Of a stretch of 64,000 nt of DNA, positions 54,841 through 64,000 are shown piece by piece; position 1 is the stretch's first letter; each line of letters starts with the position of its first letter. The notes below the pieces were generated by a model, which was not told the DNA's origin, made no database searches, and was given only the letters and a program-made list of their open reading frames with translations. Source of the DNA: Coptis chinensis (Eukaryota > Streptophyta > Magnoliopsida > Ranunculales > Ranunculaceae). A program made the position numbers and the translations under genes. The DNA is taken from positions 107,246,501-107,310,500 of the forward strand of contig CM027380.1 of the NCBI GenBank assembly GCA_015680905.1, written 5' to 3'.

Positions 54841-57800
54841 GTGATCCCAAAAGGTCGACACGATAACTTGATCCCAAAAGGTCACATTATTCTATTTCTA
54901 GCACACAAAAATATCTATGGTCACACGTGGCAGTAGCTGACGAACTAACAAATCTATTTCCCATGTCAGTTCAACACTTTAACCAGAGCATAGCTCAAAA
55001 CTTCATTTCTCACTTCACAAGCTAAAAAAAAAAAATGGCTTCTTCCTCTTCTCGTCTCTTTAACTTCACATCAACTTATAAACAACCCCTCTTAAATCCC
55101 ACAACCTCAAATACAACAACTTTTCACAAACACAGAATCTCATTCCCTTCTTCTCATGATCCGAAACTTGGCAGAATCACTTGCACTGCTGTTTCCTTCG
55201 CTGAAAGGTACTTCAAAGTATATATTTTACTCCTTTCCTCAATTTTGCGTAACCCCTTTTGATAGTTTTGTGTGTAAGTAATGATCAATGACTAAAAATG
55301 TGTTCTTTTTTATGTTAATAGAGAAAATATGTCGAAACAAGGAAGTGGGAAAGTTAAGATTAAGGTTCGTTTAAATCACCAAGTTAAGTTTGGTGAGACT
55401 GTGGCAGTGTTTGGGTCTTTGAAGGAGTTGGGATCATGGAAGAAAAGTTTTAAGATGAATTGGACTGAGAATGGGTGGGTTTGTGAGGTGGAATCCAGAG
55501 GAGGTGAATCTGTTGAGTTTAAATTTGTTGTTGTGAAGAGTGATAAGAGTTTGAATTGGGAAGGAGGTGATAATCGAGTTTTGAACCGAATGGCGGTAGT
55601 TTTGAGTTGGCTTGTCATTGGAATAAGACTGCTGAAAATGTAGAGCTGATACCTTTCGGTTCACTTGTTAATATTGAATTGAAGGAAATTAAGGATGGGT
55701 CTAAGAATGCCGAGGTGGAGAATGTAATTGGAGGAGAGCCAAGTCCTTTTGTTGAGCAATGGAAAGGGAGAGCTGCATCATTTATGAAGTCTAATGAGCA
55801 TAGAGATAGAGAAGGAAGTAGGAATTGGGATACTAGTGGTCTTGAAGGCTTTGCTTTGAACTTAGTGATAGGTGATCGGAATGGTCGGAATTGGCGGCGA
55901 AAGGTATGATTCTTCATTGTAGTAGTTTTTAATTGCCACGAACTTTGACATGCAAATTGCGGGCTGGAATCCAACTTTTGGCTGATGCCATTCAATCAAA
56001 GTTGGATTCGTCTTACAATTCTCCATCTATTATTAACCTTAGCTCAATCTTCTTAGTTCCTGCAATCCTTTTCTAGTTATGTCAGTTGTTTGTTTAAAAT
56101 ATCTTCCTTCTGCGTTATGGTTGTTGGTTTACTGGTTATTCTGTGGAATGCCATTAATCTATGTAGACTGCGATCTTTCTTCTCTGATAAACTTAATATG
56201 GTCTTTACATTTTAATTTTTTTGCCTCTGTATGCAATGCAGCTAGAAGTTGTCCGTGAGCTGTTGGTAGGTACGGAAACTGGTGATCGCTTGGAGGCTCT
56301 GATATACTCTTCTATCTATCTTAAGGTTGAGCAATTATTGCTTGCTTCAAGTGTTGTTATTGAATTAGTTTTTACAGGCCTTAAGCTTATGGCAATATGT
56401 TTCTTGTGCAGTGGATAAATATAGGGCAAATTCCATGCTTTGAAGATGGGGGCCATCACCGACCAAACAGACACGCTGAGATTTCTAGACTCATATTTCG
56501 CGAACTGGAGAGTATGTCATACAGGAAGGATACATCTCCCCTGGTAAATTTGTTTGACGGAGTACTTTTATGCACATTTTCTTTATTGAACCTAACAGTC
56601 AAACTGCACTTCTATTGCTAAAGAGTTCTTTTTCTTTATTGAACTATATTCAGGAGATACTTGTTATTAAGCAAAATTCATCCATGCCTTCCATCATTCA
56701 AGTCAGAATTTACTGCGTCTGTTCCCTTTACTCGAATAAGATATATTGCTCATCGGAATGACATCCCCCATGATCTCAAGGTTATATATATCTTGAATTG
56801 CTTGGTGCAGTGTTAAAATTTTGTTGTCTTGTATTAAGTACTGATTCTGTTGCATTGTCCAGCAAGAAATCAAGCATACTATACAGAACAAGCTTCATCG
56901 TAATGCAGGCCCAGAAGATCTCATTGCTACCGAAGCAATGCTTGCCAGAATTACGAGGAACCCTGGGGAATATAATGAAGCATTTGTAGAACAATTTAGA
57001 ATATTTTATAATGAACTGAAGGACTTTTTCAACGCAGGAAGGTATTTTGCATGATTCCTTTTGAATATGACCTGACACGCACAACATATACATGCTATTC
57101 TCAATGAATGTCACGGTTCTCCTTATTTAACAAGATTTATTTATAACTTCACAATGTTCGCATGTTCTTATTATTTGTTTTGTGAATTTTCCGGAAATGA
57201 CCCTCATGATACATGAAAAAGAAAAAGAATCCACAGAATCTTCTGAATGGGTTATTATTTGTTTTGGTTTATCAAAGCTTCATGTGCAATTACTTACTGA
57301 TGATGCAAGTCCAACTTTTTTTCTTCTACATAACTACTTGATAGGCATATGAAAGATGCGGCTCATGTCTGTCCAAATGACCATGTCACACAGTTATGAT
57401 CTACTTATTTAGTTGCTCAAAGGATCTTACTACTCCAGAGATGAAATTTTGTTAGAGTCCCGCCTCCCGGACTTTATAGTTGGCATGCATATTGTCTACA
57501 TAACCCGTTTTTGTGTGTTTAGTTTTGTAGTAGGTTGGTTCTTCTTCTCCTCCTCTCTCTCTCAAACAATTTTCACAAGTACTTGGTTCCTCTTCTTCTC
57601 TTTGGTTTGCTCGCCTTATGAGTTGTTATTTAAAAACAAAGTTAAGTACTTGAATTATCGGCCGCGAAACCGTTCTAGGAATTAACTTTACTTTATTTCT
57701 TTTGTGGAATTCAGTAACCGTAGCTATAGATATAAGTGATTTAATTTTTATGTGAAAAATAGAATTGGCGACAGATTTGGTGTGATAACTCCTACGCGTG

Positions 57801-59105
57801 CTATTGCAGCCTCACGGAGCAACTTGAATCAATTAAGGATTCTCTGGATGGAAAAACCTTATCAGCTCTTTCTTTATTTCTAGAGTGCAAGAAGGTATTT
57901 ATGTTGTGCTTTAATTGCTTTGTTCTCATTTCTAGGTGAAAGTTATAGTTTCACCCAAATCAGTTATGATGTTAATCAAGCAGAGCTGACATGCTACACA
58001 ACTCAGGTTCTCTATAATGATTTTTTCTTAGACTCTTAATGAACTGGAATTGCAAGTAATCAGAATGTTGTTTCATCGATAGAAAATCTAGTTAATGTCC
58101 ACAATGAATGAAAGATGGAAAGCTTAAAATATACTCATTTCAGTCATTTGAATGCGTTGGGGCAAGTAAACTCAGAAAAATCTATATAGTTTGTGGAGGT
58201 CATATGGACCTACATAATGTGGATACTCTCAATAGATCCTAATCTTGAACAGCAAATGGCTAATATATGGGTGAACTGTATTTTGCAGAGTTTAGACAGA
58301 ATGGACGAACCTGGCAATTTCTTGAAGAAGGATGGGGCTGATCTACTGATGAAAGCGTTGCAATCCTTGTCGTCTTTAAGAGCACTGCTTGTGAAAGGTC
58401 TTGAAAGTGGCCTTGAATGATGCCCCTGATGCTGCAATATAATCGTCAAAAGGTCTTTTGAGATAAGATAAATACTTATTTATCATGTTTCATGATGGAG
58501 TGGTTTCCTGAAGTAAAGCATTTTTTCCTAAATGATCTTGCTCCTGTGCAGTGGCGCCTTTGTGAGATTGGGATTGAGGACTACTCTTTTGTTCTTTTAA
58601 GCAGGTACATTTAAAAGATTCCTGTGATTTAGTTCTTATTATGTGCAATAGTTATGGTCTATTTTCAAGTACTATTTAGTCTTTCTGTCTGGGGTAATGC
58701 GTTACAGATTTTTTTTCTGATCAGAGCTAAATATTTATTAGTTGATACGTAACAAGAAAAAGAAGGCAATAAGCACCTTTCTTGGCGGAATGAGGACTTC
58801 TGAACAAGGACTTAAAAAAACAATCCATTATAAGCTGTTTCAGGTGTTTGACTGAAGGTCAAATATCTATGTTTTCATTTTGTTTTTATGAATTTTATCG
58901 CAATTACGCATCATGCTTCTGCTGCATCAACTTTGTAGAGAACATAGCTCCAGGCGGTGTACACACATTACATTGGAACAATGTGGTTTCTGTGGTAGTC
59001 CAGCTTGCCTAAGTAATAGTAAAGGAAGAGAACATAACCAAGCTGTTAGGAAAAGAAGGATAATTAGGTTATTATGTAAGGGTATAGTAGTCATTTGTTA
59101 AAGTG
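54841..59105 (+). repeat. Third copy of the PWD 5' region (unit C)
   Basis: Matches 8300-12545 and 36950-41029 up to 'tttgttaaagtg', then continues with PWD instead of SPPL sequence. Its upstream flank differs from the other two copies. Confidence 0.85.
54924..54929 (+). promoter_or_regulatory. G-box/ABRE-like site upstream of PWD copy 3
   Basis: CACGTG within ACACGTGGC, 106 bases before the start codon. The promoter further upstream is different from copies 1 and 2. Confidence 0.4.
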
Positions 59106-60270
59106 TGATTTGTGATAAAAAGATTACACCTATGGGTTCTTCCGTGTAATAGTTTTTATGTTGTTTATCAAGAATGCAATGAAAGGTAGTCTTCTTCATT
59201 GTGAATAGAAGCAATCTTTGAATAGTTCGAAATCCTACACCATGCATGTACTTAGATAGAGCTATGTTATAGTGAACACCTTTCTTTAAGTCAAAATGGG
59301 AAAAATGGGATTCATCTTTAATATGTTGGAACTGTTAGTATGACCAAATAACAAATAAGTATGGCATTGCAATGAAGCAGATGAACTCTTGCAGTGGCCA
59401 ATTGACAAAGTATTTTTGATAAATTGAATCGATTGAAGAAAATAAATATCAAGTTTACTACTTTTATAGCAGGTCTTTATCTAACTTGGTGTTCATTGTT
59501 TTATTTGGTGAAGCTGTACTGAGTTATTAGATGAGGTCTGCTTAGTACTAAATCATTGTAGATTGTGTTTGCTCTAAATAGATTCCTTAATGCACTCGAA
59601 GCTATGGGTGGGCTGTCTTGGCTAGCACAAAATGCAGGGCCTGTGAATGCAAGTTCTTGGAATGATCTACTTGATGCTCTAGCTGTTGGAATTCGCCAGT
59701 TGGGACTTTCTGGTTGGAAGCTAGAGGAATGTACCGCAATTGAGAATGAGCTCCTAGCATGGAAGCAGAAAGGTCTAACTGAAAGAGAAGGTATTTTCTC
59801 AGTTTTGAACGAACTGGATGACTACTCTTTGAGTTAATTTTGTTCTGACTGTTTCTAAGTATATCTTCTTAGTCCTGGTTTTTGAATATTTTGTCAGGCA
59901 GCAAGGATGGTAAAACCATTTGGGGATTGAGACTGAAAGCTACTTTTGATAGATCAAGGAGAATTACTGAAGAATATTCTGAAGCTCTTCTTCAGATTTT
60001 CCCTCATCGAGTGCAGGTCTATTACTTTGCTTCTCCTCTTAGCAATTACTTTCGAAGACAGATTACGTAATTCTACTGTTAGTTTGCTATGGTCATGTTG
60101 AATGCTTTACTTGAGGCTGCTGAAGCAGTAGTTTTGGTACTTGAAACTGGATTGGAAAATGAGGGTGCTGATGCAAAAAATTCTTCCTTGGTCATGCAGA
60201 TTCTTGGGAAAGCACTTGGAGTTCCTGAGAACAATGTAAGGACCTATACTGAAGCTGAGATTCGGGCCAG
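55035..60270 (+). pseudogene. PWD: PWD/GWD3-like gene, copy 3: twelve exons, not fused to SPPL
   Basis: Exons: 55035-55207, 55322-55903, 56242-56325, 56412-56543, 56654-56780, 56863-57041, 57810-57894, 58289-58452, 58552-58604, then three the other copies lack: 59582-59790 ('[20 protein letters not shown]'), 59898-60016 ('[19 protein letters not shown]', '[16 protein letters not shown]'), 60200-60270 ('ILGKALGVPENNVRTYTEAE'). These are in normal PWD order and prove the identity. The exon 8 donor (GT) is intact here. Damage: 4 bp lost in the CBM20 exon at about 55585 (a different site from copy 1), a +1 shift in exon 5, and a shift in exon 8. The phosphohistidine and nucleotide-binding exons are not found before 64000: either truncated, or beyond a very long intron. 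Confidence 0.85.
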
Positions 60271-61066
60271 GTATTGTCTCTTTGTTGTTCTTTTCTTCAT
60301 CCTTGTCTTACACTATCATACAAAAATAAACTATTGTGTCTTGTATGTATGACCCAAAAGAACTAAAAGAAGACAATCAAACCTTTCCCTTTCGTAATCA
60401 GTGGCATAGCAACACACGAACAAATTCCAAACCGCTTCATACAACATAAATGATCTACTAGAAGCAAACTAGAAAGGTTTGAAAGCATACCTGTTTAAAG
60501 AAGCCTAAAAGTTTAGTACTGCAGTTTGAAGGCACACCACTGTGTGTCTTGCATAACTCTTCCTTGTAGCTTTGTTCTACAGTGAGTGAAAATAACTTGA
60601 AAGTTTCGTGATAGGTATACAATATATATGAAAGTTAAAGCAATCAGATTCGACCTCTAGAGGAAGCCAACGAGTAATTGCCTCACAAATCACTCTGTTT
60701 TCTTTTTTCTGTAGTATGAAACATTGTACTAGAAAATCAATGCAAATTTTATAAAAGGAAAATAAACAGACGAAACATCCGCATAATATAGTACTTGAAT
60801 GACAAAAGAAGTTCTACAGAAGACAGTTATGTGTTCAAGATCAAGTCCAGCCTGTGCCAAAAGTTGGTTGGAGGTTGAGTTAAAATAAAAACGTTGTTGT
60901 CCATTTTCCTACATCACTAGCAGAGTAATCTAAAACTCGTGTCTGCCCAGAAAAAAAAACATTTAAACAGTTAATGATTTAGGCAGTAACACTTTTTACC
61001 CTAGTAATGTCATTGGCATAAACAAAATTATTACTTGACACTTTCAAGCTAAGAGCATGTAAGCTG
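60271..61066. other. No recognised exon
   Basis: Starts as the intron after PWD exon 12 (GTATTG donor). The next expected PWD exon was looked for on the plus strand and not seen. Confidence 0.4.
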
Positions 61067-61578
61067 CACCCTATGAAGCACCAATACGTCCCTAAAGGTG
61101 AAGTATCGGTGTCCGATACGTGTTCGACACGGATACGCCCCGATACGTGTCGGATACGTGATTTGGAGTATCCAATTTTATAATTAATTTTTTTAATTTC
61201 CGACACGTGGGGGATACGCGGGGAACAGTAATCTCACACATACAAGAAATTTTTTTGGAACTTCAACAAAAAAAAACAAGTGAAATAAAATCCAAATTAA
61301 GAAGAGATGCAAGAGAAAAAAGATGAAGTGATTAAGTGGTATCTGACTAACTAATTTTAATCTGCAACCTCCATGGATAAATTTTCAAAACCTTCCCATG
61401 AAGAAAGAAGAAAGATGAATTGCCATTTTAATTTGAATTTGGTGAAAAATGCTCAATTATATAATATTTATATATATATTATTCAAACTTGTCCATGACG
61501 TATCCGTGTCCTATATTTTTGAAAAATGTCGTGTCCGCGTATCCGTATTGCGTATCGGTATCCGTGCTTCCTAGGGTG
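61067..61578. mobile_element. MITE with GATACGTGTC-type subterminal repeats
   Basis: Inverted ends caccctatgaagcac and gtgcttcctagggtg, with many gtatcc / ggatac and gacacg / cgtgtc repeats inside both ends and an A/T-rich middle. A clear target duplication was not found, so the superfamily is left open. The right half resembles the element at 24950-25475. Confidence 0.55.
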
Positions 61579-62860
61579 TACCAAACTCTTTTCCAATGAC
61601 AGCATTAACCTAAGAAACAACATAATCTCCGACGCTAGAAAATATTGTATGAAATTTACATTGAAAGTCATAAGGAACCTATACCAAGTTCACAAGCTAG
61701 CACATCCGATGTTCAATATCAAACATATCCCAAACTCCTTCAGATTCATGAATATCAAGGACGTGAACACCTGCAAACACCATCACAAAAATTTGGTATA
61801 AAATCTACAACTACCAACATGAGCTTCGCCCTATAACCAAAACTCGTTGATAAAGAAGTCAACAGATTACTGTAGGATCAACATAAAATTAGGCATTATA
61901 CTTTCAATGTATACTTATCCTTCCAATACATACCCCCTTATTATTCCACATAAGAAGGAACTCAGGAATGTGGACGAAGAAGCCACCACAAATAAATGAA
62001 CAAGATGTAAGAAAATATACCCAAATCACAAAACTACATCTGCCTTAAACACCTCCAAGACGCGGCGAGGTATACATACCACTTTGCAATAACAATGCCA
62101 TCAAAGCAATATAGCTAGCCACATTTTTATCAAGAAACATCTTAAACATTCTCAAACAACAACCAAAATCCCCACACTAATACTTTATTAACAAATCAGT
62201 AGCTACATAAAAACCATTTCAGCTCGTAGTTTAATTCCAAACCAAGTTTGACAACCTCATAACCCAACAACGACTAGTAACAATAACAGAATTTGGTCTA
62301 AACCCACCCATAAAAACAATCTTAAACTCCATTAATACTTTGCTAAAATACTCATTTTGAGATAAACCCAAAATAGTTTGGTTAATTAAGACTTTCTTTC
62401 AGGTATCTTATCAAACATTTTATTAGCATCTTTTTGAAAATGATGGTTCTGGGTCAAATTCAACATACACTGTAACAACCCTTCTTTGAAACACATAAAG
62501 TAAATTGGAAAACTTACCAGAAATATGGCGAAGTGGTTGGAAAACACACACACGTCTTTCGTCTTTAAATGAATTGCAGTTGAACTCGACTACAAAAAAC
62601 CCGAAAGCAAAAATCCAATATTTAACTAAACCCAAATTTTATAAATAAATCATTAGGAAATAATCAAATTATTTACCTTAATGGCTTCAAGGCGTTCAAG
62701 CTGATGAAGTATTACAAAACAACCTACAAAATCACCAAAACAAATGATTAGTATATATGAAATCAAAACTTGATTTTGAAAACACTAAAAAGAAGTGATT
62801 TTGTATTTACTTGAGTGAGAGTGAGAGATATGTGAGAGTGTACCTTCTTGGAGTGGGAAT
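61579..62860. other. A/T-rich stretch without a recognised gene
   Basis: Several short open frames occur on both strands, none with family motifs or believable splice context. Confidence 0.4.
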
Positions 62861-62869
62861 GAGAGCGGG

Positions 62870-63340
62870 AGTGACAAATTGCGTTGGGAACTTCCTACAG
62901 ACACAAACCGTCCGGGTATTCTTTATGCAAGCGTCTGTCGGGTAAACTCCTTTTTTTGGTAGTGTTTGTTCTGCCTCTACTAGTAAATGGGTTTTAGCCT
63001 TGCAACAAGCTTGATTTAAAAGGCTTGAAAGAGTTTGATCTATGATACACTTGAACTGAATTAACAGCCCTAAAAAGAACAAGCTTACCGTGATGGAAGA
63101 AAGACGGATTTCTTCTCTAAGCAAAGCTACTCTCAAAGCCAAGCATCCCCTTTTCCCCAAGTGCACTTGGCACCAGACTAGCCCGACCTTGTGTCTCTTT
63201 ATTTCCTTAAGCCAACTTATAATGAAAAATAATGAAGCCAGGAGTTTTTCTGTTTTCAAATCAGTCTTACCGTAACCACTTACTACCGAACTAGTACTGG
63301 CTGTACTGGTGCCTACTTCCTATGGCAGAAGGGCTTAAAA
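62870..63340 (-). other. Composition island, possibly organelle-derived DNA
   Basis: A 150-codon minus-strand frame (62807-63259) lies in sequence that is less A/T-rich than its surroundings and reads like plant mitochondrial intergenic DNA ('gcgtctgtcgggtaaactcc', 'ttgcaacaagcttgattt'). I do not recognise the predicted peptide as a protein. Origin as a nuclear insertion of mitochondrial DNA is a guess from general likeness. Confidence 0.2.
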
Positions 63341-63719
63341 GCACCTAGCTTACTTCTTTTCCTTTCCTTCACAATTATTTCTTGATAATCGGCATTTACA
63401 TAAATTAAATCAAGCCATACAGTCAGACAATCATAACCACATACTCAAACAATTAAATCAACTAAACAATAATATCAATTGGTTCAAATATCTCCTCCAC
63501 CGTAGTCCATGATTTAGTAACTATGTATATTCATAAAAGCAAATCAAAGAAAAATAATGGTATAGGTAAACTCAAACTTAAATTCTGAAGTTCACAAGAA
63601 ATTGGTAGAATGATTACTCACCAATTAGCAAATTCCCAACTCCAAGAATTGACTTCGAGCTACCGAGCTCCAAGCTTTGAGTCGATTTTCCGCTTCCACC
63701 TCCTCATCTTTTCCTTATA

Positions 63720-63880
63720 ATATTCTCTCTCTCTCTCTCTCTCTCCTCTTCTTTCTTTTCTTCTTACTTCTCTTTTTCTTTCTCTCTCAATCCGCCACCC
63801 TATTAAAGGTAAAGACTTAGGTTTTAAACTCAAGTTGAGCCCATAAAGGTTTTAAACTCAAGTTAAGCCCATAAAGCTCA
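63720..63880. repeat. (CT)n microsatellite and a short tandem duplication
   Basis: About 24 bases of ct repeat at 63724-63747 with more pyrimidine tract after it; then 'ggttttaaactcaagtt.agc' plus 'ccataaa' occurs twice at about 63819-63878. Confidence 0.85.
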
Positions 63881-64000
63881 ACTACCTGATCATAGTAGTG
63901 GACATAGATCTAACAGAAGCAAAAGATAAAGTAATTATTCCACATAGTTACTCCACCAGGTAGGCACATAGGCTGCGGAATAGAAATTAGTTTTAGGGCC

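Noticed and set aside
60979-61206. Small minus-strand gene at the MITE edge
   Set aside because: The frame is made of the MITE's repeated gatacg/gacacg units.
1-64000. CRISPR array, rRNA or tRNA genes, bacterial-type operons
   Set aside because: None was seen; the repeats present are duplications, transposon ends and microsatellites of a plant nuclear genome.

Overview
This is nuclear DNA from a flowering plant, most likely a eudicot. The genes have short exons with GT-AG introns, and CC-NB-ARC-LRR resistance genes, a chloroplast starch enzyme, plant hAT and PIF/Harbinger elements, Copia retrotransposons and L1-type LINE scraps are all present. No species is claimed. All calls come from reading the sequence by eye; exon edges are good to a base or a few, and no alignment or search was run.

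The window is mainly a tandem segmental duplication. Unit A (about 5063-22675) and unit B (about 30086-54281) lie in the same orientation and share the order: hAT element, LINE remnant, chimeric gene, CC-NB-ARC-LRR gene on the minus strand, and a C-terminal scrap of a second, RPS2-like resistance gene on the plus strand. Unit B is enlarged by two Copia elements: an old broken one at 30132-35697, and a young, apparently whole one at 47261-52513 inside its resistance gene. A third, partial unit (54841-60270) repeats only the first gene.

The most notable object is a gene fusion carried by both units. Nine exons of a phosphoglucan, water dikinase (PWD/GWD3) gene (transit peptide, CBM20 starch-binding domain, following region) are followed on the same strand by the last four exons of a signal peptide peptidase-like (SPPL) protease, including the GxGD and PAL motifs. 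The third PWD copy keeps the normal PWD exons beyond the breakpoint, so the join maps to an intron at 12545 / 41040 / 59105. All three PWD copies carry frame-breaking indels, and the simple splice across the join is out of phase. I therefore read the fusion as a duplicated and decaying chimera, not a proven working gene.

Other gene scraps suggest repeated shuffling: an FKBP62/65-like immunophilin fragment followed in the same direction by CMS1-like exons (15.1-17.7 kb), a second CMS1-like exon (24.2 kb), two relics of the PWD first exon (20.8 and 21.3 kb), and an RPS2-like NLR pseudogene (25.7-30.1 kb) split by a hAT MITE and by a 3.1-kb PIF/Harbinger element carrying a plant-mobile-domain gene. 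The only long host reading frame that looks whole is the 937-residue CC-NB-ARC-LRR protein at 17780-20593. The left 5 kb may be Helitron cargo (a hairpin and CTAG end lies at 5029-5062, exactly at the duplication edge). The right 3.7 kb holds a MITE and little that I can name.
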